A stretch of 64,000 nucleotides of DNA from Bacteroidota bacterium. Its GTDB lineage: Bacteria; Bacteroidota; Ignavibacteria; UBA10030; BY39. A program made the position numbers and the translations under genes. This document shows positions 28,892-39,908 of the stretch, piece by piece. Location: NCBI GenBank assembly GCA_030682385.1, contig JAUXOG010000043.1, positions 1 through 64,000 on the forward strand. The letters run 5' to 3'. Position 1 is the first letter of the stretch; each line of letters starts with the position of its first letter. The notes under the pieces were generated by a model that searched no databases, was not told the DNA's origin, and saw only the letters and a list, made by a program, of their open reading frames with translations.

Positions 28892-29520
28892 TGAGTATCA
28901 ACAAAATAAAAGTAATAGTTTTTGATTTAGGAAATGTATTAGTAAAAATCGATTATAGACCTTTCCTAGTTCATACAGGACTTTACGGTAAATTCAGTGA
29001 AGAGAAGGTTTATAATTTATTAGAAAACCCTGCGATTGCCTACGAGAGAGGAAAATTAAGTTCGCACGAGTTTTACAAGGAAACTATGAGGATGCTTCAA
29101 ATAGATATTGATTACGAAAAATTTGTTCACGCTTGGTGCAGTGTTGCGACCGGGTTGGTTGAAAATATCGGGGAAGTAGTTAGTGCACTTGCCCGGCAAT
29201 ATCCGTTATATTTGTTGAGCAATACTAACGAACTCCATCTGCATCATATTAAAAAGAACTATCCGATTTTAGAAAATTTTCAAAGATTATTTTTATCGTA
29301 TAAAATCGGTGTAATGAAACCGGATGACGAAATATTTCGATTCATGCTCAATGAATTGGAGATGGAGCCGGAAGAAATATTTTTCACTGACGACAAATTA
29401 TCGAATGTAGAATCTGCAATAGCACTTGGCATTGATGCTGTCCATTTTCAATCAACAAGCGAGTTAAGAAAAGTGTTTACCCGAAAACATATTTTGAAAT
29501 CACCAGAAATTTACAAATAG
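28891..29520 (+). CDS. HAD-superfamily hydrolase
   Basis: VFDLGNVLVKIDY, LLSNTNELH, FFTDDKLSNVESA. Confidence 0.9.
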   Translation: MSINKIKVIVFDLGNVLVKIDYRPFLVHTGLYGKFSEEKVYNLLENPAIAYERGKLSSHEFYKETMRMLQIDIDYEKFVHAWCSVATGLVENIGEVVSALARQYPLYLLSNTNELHLHHIKKNYPILENFQRLFLSYKIGVMKPDDEIFRFMLNELEMEPEEIFFTDDKLSNVESAIALGIDAVHFQSTSELRKVFTRKHILKSPEIYK

Positions 29521-29707
29521 CAACAAAAAAGTAAAAAAACCCTTCACTTACAGTTGGTTACCCAACCCTCGAAATTAGCTTAATAAAGCCAATTTTCTAA
29601 AATACTACGACTTTAAAAAATTACCCACAAAAATTATTATCAAAATTTTGTTTTTTTGCTTGACTTTGAAGGAAAATCGTTTAAATTACCATATAAATTA
29701 TACAAGA

Positions 29708-29726
29708 GTGGGTAAAAGTGTGTAGG
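29708..29726 (+). promoter_or_regulatory. Candidate MraZ-box repeats upstream of mraZ
   Basis: GTGGG-taaaa-GTGTG with 10-bp period, about 35 bp upstream of the mraZ ATG (29759). Confidence 0.4.
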
Positions 29727-29758
29727 AAAATTACCCCCTTTCAATAATTATAAAATTT

Positions 29759-30208
29759 ATGGCTTCATTTAAAGGAACATACAAATATAGCGTCGACAGC
29801 AAAGGTCGCCTGAATATTCCGTCGAAATTGCGAAAGCAACTTACCGACGATATCAAGGACCATTTTGTTATTATGCGCGGATTCGATAAATGCTTGTTTG
29901 TTTATCCGATTAATATTTGGGCAGATGTTGAAGCGGAATTTATAAAGCTATCGGCTTATAATTCCGAAGATCGCCAATTAGAGCGGACGATATATGCTAA
30001 TCTTTCAGAAGTGGAATTAGATTCGCAAGCACGGATAAGTATCCCACCCGACTTACGCGAATATGCTCAGATCGATAGCGATGCGTTGATAATCGGAATT
30101 CGGAATAGAATAGAAATCTGGAATCCAAAAATTTACGAAGAATATATTAGCAGTCAAGTTGATTCTTACGAAACTGTCGCTCAAAAGGTAATGAACAATC
30201 TTGGTTGA
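29759..30208 (+). CDS. mraZ: Transcriptional regulator MraZ
   Basis: FKGTYKYSVDSKGRLNIPSKLRKQL and second SpoVT/AbrB-like repeat DSQARISIPPDLREYA; first gene of dcw cluster. Confidence 0.97.
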   Translation: MASFKGTYKYSVDSKGRLNIPSKLRKQLTDDIKDHFVIMRGFDKCLFVYPINIWADVEAEFIKLSAYNSEDRQLERTIYANLSEVELDSQARISIPPDLREYAQIDSDALIIGIRNRIEIWNPKIYEEYISSQVDSYETVAQKVMNNLG

Positions 30209-30227
30209 TGTTCCTTGATAATATGCA

Positions 30228-31154
30228 ATGAGCTATGAATATCACACGCCGGTTTTAGTCGAAAAAGTTCTTGAATACCTTATTACTAAACCTGACGGTG
30301 TTTATGTCGATGCAACTTTAGGGGGTGGTGGTCATTCGGAAAAAATTTTAGAACGACTCTTACCCACAGGAGTTTTAATTGGAATTGATGCCGATAAAGA
30401 TGCTCTTGATTTTTCAAAAATGCGTTTTGGAGAAAGAGTGTTATTAGTACAAAGCAATTTTTCGCATCTCTCCCAAATTCTTTCCGAACATAACTTACCT
30501 AAAGTGGATGGTTTTCTTTTTGATTTAGGAATTTCATCCCGTCAAATCGACTCAGCCCAAAAGGGATTTAGTTTTAGCAGCGATGCTAAACTTGATATGC
30601 GTTTCGACTCAAGGCAAGAGTTGGATGCACATTACATCGTCAATTCGTATTCCGAAGAAGAACTCAGCCGGATATTCTGGCAGTTCGGCGAAGAAAAATT
30701 TTCGCGCCGGATTGCAAAAAAGATTGTTGATTCAAGAACACGTAAATCAATCGATACTACTTTAGAATTAGCTGAAATTGTAAAATCGGTTGTAAGCGGA
30801 AAATTCTTGAATAAATCGTTAGCAAGAATTTTTCAAGCTATAAGAATTGAAGTAAACCGAGAATTAGAATCTTTACAGTCGGCTTTAAAAAGTGCATTGA
30901 TGCACCTGAATCCGGCAGGCAGGTTGGTTGTTATTTCGTATCACTCGCTTGAAGACAGGATTGTAAAATCGTTCTTCAGGGAGTTTTCAACTCCGACTAG
31001 AGATATAACATGGAAATTGACCGGTATAGAAACAACGAAGCCGTTAATACGAGTTCTAACAAAGAAACCGATTCTACCTGAAGAAACAGAGATCGTGCAA
31101 AATCCAAGGTCTCGCAGTGCAAAACTGAGGGTAGCTGAGCGGCTAAATGATTAA
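30228..31154 (+). CDS. rsmH: 16S rRNA (cytosine1402-N4)-methyltransferase
   Basis: YHTPVLVEKVLEYL, DATLGGGGHSEKIL, FLFDLGISSRQID. Confidence 0.97.
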   Translation: MSYEYHTPVLVEKVLEYLITKPDGVYVDATLGGGGHSEKILERLLPTGVLIGIDADKDALDFSKMRFGERVLLVQSNFSHLSQILSEHNLPKVDGFLFDLGISSRQIDSAQKGFSFSSDAKLDMRFDSRQELDAHYIVNSYSEEELSRIFWQFGEEKFSRRIAKKIVDSRTRKSIDTTLELAEIVKSVVSGKFLNKSLARIFQAIRIEVNRELESLQSALKSALMHLNPAGRLVVISYHSLEDRIVKSFFREFSTPTRDITWKLTGIETTKPLIRVLTKKPILPEETEIVQNPRSRSAKLRVAERLND

Positions 31155-31575
31155 AAAAATGTTTCAAGGGCAAGAAGTTAAATTAAATAATATGACCCCG
31201 GATCCACGTTTCGTTTATAATGGATCAAAAAAAACAGAAGGACCTTTGCCTTCGGATGTGATGCTGCGAAAAAACAAGTCCGCATCAAACCAAAGACCTT
31301 CGATTATAAAACTGGGGTTGATTATTATTTTTGGTACTTCTCTCGGATTGCTTGTAATAAATAATATTTTGACAATAAATTCATTAGTGAAAGAAATCGA
31401 TACTTTATCAAAAACATACAGAACAATAAAAAGCACAAACGAATTCTTAATTGCAGAGATTAATAAAAAATCGACATACGAAAGGATTGTGCCATTAGCT
31501 CAACGGGAATTGGGGATGTTTATACAAAAAACTCCCCCCGAATGGTTTGAACTTTCCAATGAAAATAATAAATGA
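31147..31575 (+). CDS. FtsL-like small division protein
   Basis: 142 aa, single TM and short coiled coil, between rsmH and ftsI. Confidence 0.65.
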   Translation: MIKKMFQGQEVKLNNMTPDPRFVYNGSKKTEGPLPSDVMLRKNKSASNQRPSIIKLGLIIIFGTSLGLLVINNILTINSLVKEIDTLSKTYRTIKSTNEFLIAEINKKSTYERIVPLAQRELGMFIQKTPPEWFELSNENNK

Positions 31576-33740
31576 TATCGACTCAGAAATATATTGATAC
31601 TCAAAAATTTATAAGGATTAAACAACGGCGTACAAAATTAATATTGTTCGCATGCTTGATCGCTTTTATAATTATTTCATTGCGATTGATTCAAATTCAA
31701 GTAGTGCATTCTACCGACTTACAATCGGAAGCACAATCGCAATACAAACTGCCGTCAACAATCCCGGCTAACAGAGGAAATATTTACGACTGTAACGGAA
31801 ATATTTTAGCTTCATCGGCAATGGTAATAAAAGTTGCTGCCGATTGTTCGATAATGACTAATGAATCGAAAAATGCGATCGCTAAAAAATTAGCTGAACT
31901 AACAAACATCCATCCGCGTGAATATTTAAAAAAACTTAATAATACTAAACGATATGTTTGTTTAGAATCAGAAATTCATCCGAGTTATAAAAATTTTCTT
32001 CAAGAAAATAAACCTCACGGTGTGCTGATTGAGGAAGTATCGAAACGATTGTACCACTCAGGAAATATAGCAGCACAAATTCTTGGCGGGATGCATTACG
32101 ATAACTATGGTAAAGGTGGAGTCGAAAGCTATTTCAATTCACAGTTGAGCGGAAAGGATGGCTCAATAGTAAAATATCGTGATGGTTCACGCCGTATTCA
32201 ACCGGTGCTGGACTTCCCAAAGATTGATCCTCAAAATGGTAACAGCATTTACTTAACTATCGATTTAACATATCAATCTATTGTTGAAGAAGAATTACGA
32301 AAAGGTGCCGAGAAATTTCAAGCCGACGGTGCAATTGTAGTAATGCTCAAGCCTTCGTCCGGTGAAGTTTTAGCCATCGCCCAATATCCGAATTTCGATC
32401 CGTCGCACTCATCAAAAACTGATTTAGCAAAACAACGAATTAAAGCTCTTACTGATACGTACGAGCCCGGTTCGATGTTTAAACTCGTTGCAGCAGCAGC
32501 AGCGTTAGAATTAGATTTGGTGAAACCCGAACAAAAATTTAATGCCGAAAACGGCAGGTATGTTTATCCAGCCGGTAAGAAAGGCATAATCATAACAGAT
32601 ACACATCCTTACGATGTCTTAACTTTTAAAGAAGCTATGGAAGTTTCCAGCAATATAGTTTTTGCAAAGATTGCTAAAATTGTCGGCACGGAAGCTTTCT
32701 ATTCACAAGCGCGAAATTTAGGATTTGGTAACTCTACAAATATCGAACTACCGGGCGAAGCAAAAGGTTTTCTTAAAAAACCGAACCAATGGTCGGGAAC
32801 TACTCTGCAAGCGATGTCTCGCGGATATGAAGTTGGCGCAACTCCAATTCAGATTGCTGCGGCGTATGCAGCGCTCGCAAATAATGGAATTTTGATGAAG
32901 CCGTATATTCTTAAACAAATTCAAAATGAAAACGGCGACTCGGTTGCCTCAACTCAGCCTACAATCCTTCGGCGGGTTTTCAGCGAAAAAACTGCGTCCC
33001 AACTTTTGCAGATGTTCACGTCTGTTGTCGAAGGTGAACGCGGAACTGCAAAATTAGCAATTGTAAATGGACTGCGAATAGCCGGAAAAACAGGGACTGC
33101 ACGCAAAATAGTTGACGGTAAATATTCACAAAAAAACCATCTCGCTTCTTTTATAGGTTTCTTTCCCATCGAAAATCCTCAAGTCGTTTGTTTAGTAATG
33201 TTAGACAATCCTAAAACCGGTGGTTATACGGGTGGAACTACAAGTACAGTCATCTTTAAAGCAATTGCTGAACGAATCAGCATCACGAAAAGCTCATTCA
33301 ATCGAAATGGTAAAATAAATGAAGATAAACTATTTGAAGCAAGCGATTATCAAATAGTTCCTGATGTTTGTGGCATGCAGCCAAACAATGCTGTGCGTAT
33401 GTTGGAGAAATCTGGTTTTTCAGCTTCACTTGTTGGGAACGGAATTTCAGTTTTAAACCAAGACCCAAAACCCGGAACGTTAGCAGCAAAAGGGGCTGAA
33501 ATAAAATTGATGTTTGTCAAAACAAATTATGCCGACGAAAATGGTTTTTATGTTGTTCCGAATGTAGTTGGGCTTCCTTTAAGGCGGGCGGTGAACAGGC
33601 TTTCGTTAGAAGGTTTTGAATCTACTGCGTATGGTAACGGTATTGTAGTCTGTCAATCGCCCGAAGCGGAAAAATCAGCTTCGCGTAAAACGGTTGTGTC
33701 GCTAATTTGTGAAGATAGAAAAGTAGCAGGTAAACTATGA
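31572..33740 (+). CDS. ftsI: Penicillin-binding protein, FtsI type with two PASTA domains
   Basis: YEPGSMFKLVAA, SSNIVF, KTGTARK motifs; PASTA VPDVCGMQPNNAVRMLEKSGF and VPNVVGLPLRRAVNRLSLEGF. Confidence 0.95.
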   Translation: MISTQKYIDTQKFIRIKQRRTKLILFACLIAFIIISLRLIQIQVVHSTDLQSEAQSQYKLPSTIPANRGNIYDCNGNILASSAMVIKVAADCSIMTNESKNAIAKKLAELTNIHPREYLKKLNNTKRYVCLESEIHPSYKNFLQENKPHGVLIEEVSKRLYHSGNIAAQILGGMHYDNYGKGGVESYFNSQLSGKDGSIVKYRDGSRRIQPVLDFPKIDPQNGNSIYLTIDLTYQSIVEEELRKGAEKFQADGAIVVMLKPSSGEVLAIAQYPNFDPSHSSKTDLAKQRIKALTDTYEPGSMFKLVAAAAALELDLVKPEQKFNAENGRYVYPAGKKGIIITDTHPYDVLTFKEAMEVSSNIVFAKIAKIVGTEAFYSQARNLGFGNSTNIELPGEAKGFLKKPNQWSGTTLQAMSRGYEVGATPIQIAAAYAALANNGILMKPYILKQIQNENGDSVASTQPTILRRVFSEKTASQLLQMFTSVVEGERGTAKLAIVNGLRIAGKTGTARKIVDGKYSQKNHLASFIGFFPIENPQVVCLVMLDNPKTGGYTGGTTSTVIFKAIAERISITKSSFNRNGKINEDKLFEASDYQIVPDVCGMQPNNAVRMLEKSGFSASLVGNGISVLNQDPKPGTLAAKGAEIKLMFVKTNYADENGFYVVPNVVGLPLRRAVNRLSLEGFESTAYGNGIVVCQSPEAEKSASRKTVVSLICEDRKVAGKL

Positions 33741-34456
33741 TGTTTAGAATATTCTTATGGTTAACAATTTCATTAGCAATTCAAAGTTTGATTTTTTCGC
33801 AACCAAAAAATATTAAATCCGAAACTCAAACCAGCTATGCAAAAGAATCAAACGATAAATTAGTACCCGATGGGTCGGTGGTTGTAAAGCATTATAATGA
33901 ACGTGGTAAAATTGTTTCAGAATCAAATCAAAGGTTTTGGCAGGAAATTCAAAAGGAAATCACTTACAACACAAAATATTTTTATAACAGTCAGGGACTT
34001 TTAGATTCCTCGGTATTACTTGAAGGAGAAAAATTTGTTTTGAAGTTGGTGTATGAATATGATACGGCTGGAACTGCTATCGGGGCTGTTGAAATTCTTC
34101 CCGACGGGAAACCTTCATTCAGAACTAAATATTTCTACAACGATAAAAAATTGAAAAGCAAAGAAATCATTTCAAATCCGGAAGGTGTAACTTACACAGA
34201 GAAAGAATATTCTTACAATAAAAAAGGAAGACTGTTAGAAGAAAAAGGAAAAGACAGGGGAACGCCTCGCTACCGCTGGGTTTTTAATTACGACAAAAAG
34301 AATTTATTGGTTGAACGAAAAATGTTCGACGGTAACGGAAATTTAGTTAGAACAAATAATTATAAAAATAATGCTGAGGGTAAACCTGTTAAAGAAACCG
34401 AAAGTTCACCCGGAAGCCCTTTAAGAATTATAAAGTACGAATACATCTATTATTAA
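33737..34456 (+). CDS. Secreted Tyr/Asn-rich repeat protein inside the dcw cluster
   Basis: Signal peptide; repeated YxYN/KxxxE units (KYFYNSQGLLDSS, KYFYNDKKLKSKE, EYSYNKKGRLLEE, NYDKKNLLVERK), YD/RHS- or YwqK-like. Confidence 0.6.
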   Translation: MMFRIFLWLTISLAIQSLIFSQPKNIKSETQTSYAKESNDKLVPDGSVVVKHYNERGKIVSESNQRFWQEIQKEITYNTKYFYNSQGLLDSSVLLEGEKFVLKLVYEYDTAGTAIGAVEILPDGKPSFRTKYFYNDKKLKSKEIISNPEGVTYTEKEYSYNKKGRLLEEKGKDRGTPRYRWVFNYDKKNLLVERKMFDGNGNLVRTNNYKNNAEGKPVKETESSPGSPLRIIKYEYIYY

Positions 34457-34459
34457 TTT

Positions 34460-35974
34460 ATGCATCTTTCGGAATTATTAAATAATGTAGGAGTTATAAA
34501 AATTTTCCAGACTCAGTTTGGGAAAATGGCGGTTACGCACGATGTTGTGATCAACAAAGTTGAGTACGACTCGCGGAGCGTCAGTCGGAGCGATATGTTT
34601 ATCGCACTTTGCGGAAAAAATTCCGACGGGCATAAATTTATACAGGATGCAATTGCCAACGGAGCAAAAGCAGTAGTTCTCGAAGACGACACAGCTTTGC
34701 CAGATTCGTTTTTTATGCACACCGGCGTCGTAAAAATCGTTGTCGGAAACAGTCGTAAAGCTCTTGCACTTATTTCTGCGAATTACTGTAAACATCCGAC
34801 TGATAAATTAAAAATAATCGGTGTAACCGGAACCAACGGTAAAACAACTACAACACATATCATCAAATCGTTATTTGAAGCAGAACAAAATAATAAAATC
34901 GGATTGATAGGAACGATAGAAAATAAAATTGGCGACGAGGTAATTCCTTCGCAGCTAACAACACCTGAATCTTTGGAGCTGCAAAAGATGTTTTTAAAAA
35001 TGGCTGAAGCCGGTTGCGATAGAGTTGCGATGGAAGTTTCCTCGCACGCCCTGCATCAAAACAGAGTGTATGGGATAAATTTTGCCGCCGGTGTTTTTAC
35101 AAATTTGACTCAGGATCATTTGGATTATCATGGGAGTATGGAAGAATACTTCAAAGCAAAGAAAATATTATTCGACAATTTAAATGAGAATGCTTTCGCA
35201 ATTACAAATTTAGATGATGAATACGGACTGAAAATCGTGGAGTCGAGTCGGGCGAAGCGAATAACATACGGTACGGATCAGCGTGCTGATGTTTCGGCAG
35301 AAAATATTGAACTGTTGCCAGCTTCCACCAAATTCAAAGTTAACTATAGCGGAGATAAATTCGATATCGAGTCGCCGCTCGTCGGAAAATTTAATGTATA
35401 TAATATTCTTGCAGCTATTTCAACTGCGTTAGTATTTGATATCAAGATATCTTCGATACAGCATTCGCTTGCAACTCTTCAACCAGTACGGGGAAGATTT
35501 GAAAATATCGTTTCACCAAAAGGATGGCGGGCTATCATAGATTACGCGCACACTCCCGATGCCCTTATGAAATGCTTGCTCGCCATCCGCGATTTGATGT
35601 CGAAACAAAAAGCACCGGGCGGAAAAATAATTATTGTTTTTGGAGCGGGCGGCGATAGAGATAAAACAAAACGACCGATTATGGGAAAAATTGCAAGCGA
35701 ATTAAGCGACGTTGTAATTCTTACTTCCGACAATCCGCGGAGTGAAGACCCGTACAAAATAATTGCTGATATCGCTGAAGGTGTTAAACATAATTTCGGA
35801 TTCTTACAGGAAGTTGACAGGCGGAATGCGATTAAAAAAGCAACTGAACTCGCAACCAACGGGGATGTTATTTTAATCGCCGGCAAAGGACACGAAGATT
35901 ATCAAATTATCGGAAATCAAAAAATTCATTTTAGCGACCGAGAAGTGGTAGAGCAAATTATTCGACAAATGTAA
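34460..35974 (+). CDS. murE: UDP-MurNAc-L-Ala-D-Glu--amino acid ligase
   Basis: IIGVTGTNGKTTTTHIIKSL, DYAHTPDAL; order in dcw. Confidence 0.96.
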   Translation: MHLSELLNNVGVIKIFQTQFGKMAVTHDVVINKVEYDSRSVSRSDMFIALCGKNSDGHKFIQDAIANGAKAVVLEDDTALPDSFFMHTGVVKIVVGNSRKALALISANYCKHPTDKLKIIGVTGTNGKTTTTHIIKSLFEAEQNNKIGLIGTIENKIGDEVIPSQLTTPESLELQKMFLKMAEAGCDRVAMEVSSHALHQNRVYGINFAAGVFTNLTQDHLDYHGSMEEYFKAKKILFDNLNENAFAITNLDDEYGLKIVESSRAKRITYGTDQRADVSAENIELLPASTKFKVNYSGDKFDIESPLVGKFNVYNILAAISTALVFDIKISSIQHSLATLQPVRGRFENIVSPKGWRAIIDYAHTPDALMKCLLAIRDLMSKQKAPGGKIIIVFGAGGDRDKTKRPIMGKIASELSDVVILTSDNPRSEDPYKIIADIAEGVKHNFGFLQEVDRRNAIKKATELATNGDVILIAGKGHEDYQIIGNQKIHFSDREVVEQIIRQM

Positions 35975-35980
35975 ATTCAG

Positions 35981-37420
35981 ATGCAGCTTACTTTAAACGA
36001 CATATTATCCATTAATTTTTTAGAGATTTATAACAATAACAATTTGGGTAACGAACCATTTAATGGTGTTGCTATAGATTCTCGCACTACCAAATTCGGC
36101 AATCTGTTTTTTGCATTACACGGCACTAATGTTGACGGGCATAATTTTTTAGCCGATGCAATATCAAACGGTGCAGCAGCGGTTGTTGTTGACAAGAAGT
36201 TTTTCTCGGATGTAAAAAAAATAAAATCGAATAGTAAATTCAAAAAACTGTTTGCTGTTACTATCATCGTCGTTGAAGATACAACTGTAGCTTTGGGCGA
36301 ATTGGCTACCGTGTTTCGAAAGAAATTTCAAATTCCATTTCTCGCAGTCGCAGGAAGCAACGGTAAAACAACTACGAAAGATATGATAGGTAAAGTTCTC
36401 TCGGAGAAGTACGATACATTGGTTACTGAAGGCAATTTGAACAATCATATCGGAGTTCCTTTAACACTGTTCGGTTTGAAACGCAAACATCAGACAGCAG
36501 TAATTGAAATAGGGACTAACCACTTCGGTGAGATCGAATATCTCTGTAAAATTCTGCAACCGACACACGGGCTGATCACAAATATCGGTAACGAGCATTT
36601 AGAATTTTTTAAAGATATAAATGGTGTTGCAAAGGAAGAGGGTGAACTTTTCAAGCATTTAGCTTCACGCAATAATAAATCGGTTGCGTTCGTGAATGCC
36701 GATGACAAACGGGTCTTGAAATTAAGCAGGACTTTGGCTAATTCTATTTCTTTCGGTTCAAATAAAAATAACCTGGATATTACCTGCACAGGTCAAACAA
36801 TAAATGAAAGCGGTAAATATTCGATAGAAGTTTTTGTTAAGAAATCTAAAAAGCGATTCAGAGTAAATTTGCCAATTCCGGGCAACCACAATATACAAAA
36901 TGCACTTGCGGCTTTTGCAGTAGGAATTCAATTCAAAGTACCACCTGCAAAAATTGTGAAAGCTCTCGAATCGTTCAAAACATCCGGCAAACGGATGGAA
37001 ACTGTTTCAGTTAACAAAGTAAAAATTATCAACGATACTTATAATGCAAATTTAGATTCAATGTTATCGGCAATCGAAGTTTTGAAGCAAATGAAATCGC
37101 AAGGTAAAAAAATTATTGTTCTTGGTGATATGCTCGAACTTGGCAAATCATCGAAACAACATCATACATTAATTGGTGAAGCGATAAATAAATATTTTAA
37201 GAAGGTAACTGAAACTACACATCTTTTTACTTTTGGAAAAATATCGCAACACATAAATCGAACAGCAAAATTAAAAAATAAAAAACATTACACTGATAAA
37301 AAATCAATGACCGTAGATTTGTTAAAAATAATTTCATCCGGTGATGTAGTGCTCGTAAAAGGTTCTCGCGGAATGCGTATGGAAGAAATTGTAAATTCAT
37401 TAATCGAAAGGTTGAGGTAA
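35981..37420 (+). CDS. murF: UDP-MurNAc-tripeptide--D-Ala-D-Ala ligase
   Basis: LAVAGSNGKTTTKDMIGKVL, INDTYNANLDSM. Confidence 0.96.
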   Translation: MQLTLNDILSINFLEIYNNNNLGNEPFNGVAIDSRTTKFGNLFFALHGTNVDGHNFLADAISNGAAAVVVDKKFFSDVKKIKSNSKFKKLFAVTIIVVEDTTVALGELATVFRKKFQIPFLAVAGSNGKTTTKDMIGKVLSEKYDTLVTEGNLNNHIGVPLTLFGLKRKHQTAVIEIGTNHFGEIEYLCKILQPTHGLITNIGNEHLEFFKDINGVAKEEGELFKHLASRNNKSVAFVNADDKRVLKLSRTLANSISFGSNKNNLDITCTGQTINESGKYSIEVFVKKSKKRFRVNLPIPGNHNIQNALAAFAVGIQFKVPPAKIVKALESFKTSGKRMETVSVNKVKIINDTYNANLDSMLSAIEVLKQMKSQGKKIIVLGDMLELGKSSKQHHTLIGEAINKYFKKVTETTHLFTFGKISQHINRTAKLKNKKHYTDKKSMTVDLLKIISSGDVVLVKGSRGMRMEEIVNSLIERLR

Positions 37421-37422
37421 TA

Positions 37423-38547
37423 TTGCTTTATTATCTTTTTGAAATATTACATCGTGAGTTTGCAATTCCTGGTTTAGGGGTTTTCAAATACATTACATTC
37501 CGTGCGGGTGCGGCTGCAGTTACTGCGCTGATTGTGGCTTTTTGGCTCGGTCCGAAAATCATAAGAATTCTAAAGGCAAAACAAATCGGTGAAGCGGCAA
37601 AATTAGATGCACCCAAAACACACTTGAAAAAAGCCGGCACACCCACGATGGGCGGTTTGATAGTTCTTGGCTCAATTCTAATTCCGATACTTTTGTGGGG
37701 CGATCTAACAAACGGCTACATCATCTTGATTGTCTTCGTAACAGCAGGTTTAGGTGCGGTCGGATTTTTAGATGACTATCTCAAAGTTGTAAAAAAGAAA
37801 CCCAAAGGACTGATTGAAGAGTATAAATTGATTGGTCAGGTTTTAATAGGTTTAATTGTTGGAAGTGTTATCTACTTTTTTCCCCAATGGATTGATGCGA
37901 CGTTGGTAAAATATAATACGAGTACCACGGTTCCGTTCTTCAAACATTTAGAATTCGATTTGGGATTCTTTTACATCCCGATGGTCGTGTTTATTATTAC
38001 CGCCACAAGTAATGCGGTAAATTTAACAGACGGTTTGGACGGGCTGGCAATCGGAACAGTCGGCATAGTTGCGTTGGCTTTAGCAGTCATCAGCTATATC
38101 AGCGGCAACGCAATATGGAGTGAGTATTTAACAATTCCATTTTTAAAAGGTAATGGTGAACTGAGTATCTTTTGCGCGGCGATGGTGGGAGCCGCTCTCG
38201 GATTTCTCTGGTTCAACTCGCACCCGGCGCAGGTGTTCCTCGGTGATACAGGGTCGCTTGCGCTTGGCGGTGCAATCGGTGCGCTAACGGTTCTGATTAA
38301 AAAAGAATTTTTGCTTCCAACGCTCGGCGGAATATTCTTGATTGAAACTATGTCGGTTATTATTCAACGGCTCTATTTCAAATATACCCGGAAACGATAC
38401 GGTGAAGGCAGACGCGTTTTTAAAATGGCGCCGCTGCATCACCACTTCGAAATGCTCGGATGGGAAGAACCTAAAATAGTAACACGATTTTATATCATAA
38501 CAATACTGTTTGTAATTTTAAGCTTGGCTACTTTTAAAGTGAGATGA
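37423..38547 (+). CDS. mraY: Phospho-MurNAc-pentapeptide transferase
   Basis: KKAGTPTMGGLIVL, FLDDYLKVVKK, NAVNLTDGLDGLAIG, APLHHHFEMLGW; TTG start. Confidence 0.97.
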   Translation: MLYYLFEILHREFAIPGLGVFKYITFRAGAAAVTALIVAFWLGPKIIRILKAKQIGEAAKLDAPKTHLKKAGTPTMGGLIVLGSILIPILLWGDLTNGYIILIVFVTAGLGAVGFLDDYLKVVKKKPKGLIEEYKLIGQVLIGLIVGSVIYFFPQWIDATLVKYNTSTTVPFFKHLEFDLGFFYIPMVVFIITATSNAVNLTDGLDGLAIGTVGIVALALAVISYISGNAIWSEYLTIPFLKGNGELSIFCAAMVGAALGFLWFNSHPAQVFLGDTGSLALGGAIGALTVLIKKEFLLPTLGGIFLIETMSVIIQRLYFKYTRKRYGEGRRVFKMAPLHHHFEMLGWEEPKIVTRFYIITILFVILSLATFKVR

Positions 38548-39908
38548 AAGATTTTGACAACATAAAGGTTACTGTAATCGGTGCTGCTCGCAGCGGTATT
38601 GCTGCTGCTCAGTTATTCAAATCGCACGGCGCCTCTGTTTTTGTGAGCGAACAAAACAGTAGCGCTCAAGTTAAAAACGCACTTGAATCATTACAGCCGT
38701 CCGGTATCGGCATCGAGTATGGCGGGCACACAGACCGTGTGTTCGACTGTGCGTTTATGATTATTAGTCCGGGTGTTCCGTCGAATTCGCCAGTTGTCAT
38801 CGAAGCACAACGGCGACGAATCAAAGTAGTAAGCGAAATCGAAGCAGCTTCTTGGTTCTGCCCGGCTCCGATTGTTGCTGTTACCGGCTCGAACGGCAAA
38901 ACTACTACAACCACGTTGATTGGTGAAATATTCAGAGAAGCTAAACTCGATAATGTTGTTGCCGGAAATATCGGAACAGCGTTTTCAGGTGTTGTAAATA
39001 CTTTAACATTAAATTCAACAGCTATTTTAGAAGTCAGCAGTTTTCAACTCGACCATATCGAAATGTTTCATCCGAAAGTATCGGTACTGCTGAACATTAC
39101 TCCCGATCATTTGGATCGTTATGAAAATTCGATGGAAAAATATTCAGCATCGAAAGCAAGAATATTTATGAACCAATCAAACGATGATGTTATGATTTAC
39201 AATATCGATGATGAAATCGTAAGGAAAATAGTTAAGTCGGCAAAATGTAAATTGTTGCCTTTCAGCATCAATCAAAAGTTGAATGAAGGCGGCTACATTG
39301 TAACAACTGAAAGCGGCAAACAAAAGTTAGTTATTAAAATTAATGATGAAGAAATACCTTTAGTCGAAATCGGAGAAATGTGTATAAAAGGTTTGCATAA
39401 TATTTATAACTCGTTAGCGGCTGCGTTAGCTTCGATAGTTATGGGTATCCGGGCAGATAAAATTTCACATTCTATAAAACAATTTAAGGGTGTTGAGCAC
39501 CGATTAGAATTTGTGCGCGAGTTAAATGGTGTAAAGTATATCAACGACTCGAAGGCTACCAATGTGGATTCTGTATGGTATGCGCTCGATGCTATAAACG
39601 AGCCGATTATTCTGTTGCTTGGTGGGCGCGATAAAGGAAACGATTACAGTAAACTCACTGAACTGTTAAAGAAAAAAGTAAAAGCAATTGTTGCAATTGG
39701 TGAATCGGCTGAGAAAGTGTATAACGAATTATCAGGTTTCAAAACAGTACAAATTGTAACTTCGATGGATGAAGCAGTGAACGCAGCGGCGAAGTTTGCC
39801 GTCGCCGGCGAGGTTGTTCTCCTTTCACCGGCTTGTGCCTCTTTCGATTGGTTCGATAATTATGAACATCGCGGTAAAGTGTTTAAAGAGTTAGTAAATA
39901 AACTATGA
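38544..39908 (+). CDS. murD: UDP-MurNAc-L-alanine--D-glutamate ligase
   Basis: VAVTGSNGKTTTTTLIGEI, YINDSKATNVDSVWYAL, LLGGRDKGNDYS. Confidence 0.97.
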   Translation: MKDFDNIKVTVIGAARSGIAAAQLFKSHGASVFVSEQNSSAQVKNALESLQPSGIGIEYGGHTDRVFDCAFMIISPGVPSNSPVVIEAQRRRIKVVSEIEAASWFCPAPIVAVTGSNGKTTTTTLIGEIFREAKLDNVVAGNIGTAFSGVVNTLTLNSTAILEVSSFQLDHIEMFHPKVSVLLNITPDHLDRYENSMEKYSASKARIFMNQSNDDVMIYNIDDEIVRKIVKSAKCKLLPFSINQKLNEGGYIVTTESGKQKLVIKINDEEIPLVEIGEMCIKGLHNIYNSLAAALASIVMGIRADKISHSIKQFKGVEHRLEFVRELNGVKYINDSKATNVDSVWYALDAINEPIILLLGGRDKGNDYSKLTELLKKKVKAIVAIGESAEKVYNELSGFKTVQIVTSMDEAVNAAAKFAVAGEVVLLSPACASFDWFDNYEHRGKVFKELVNKL

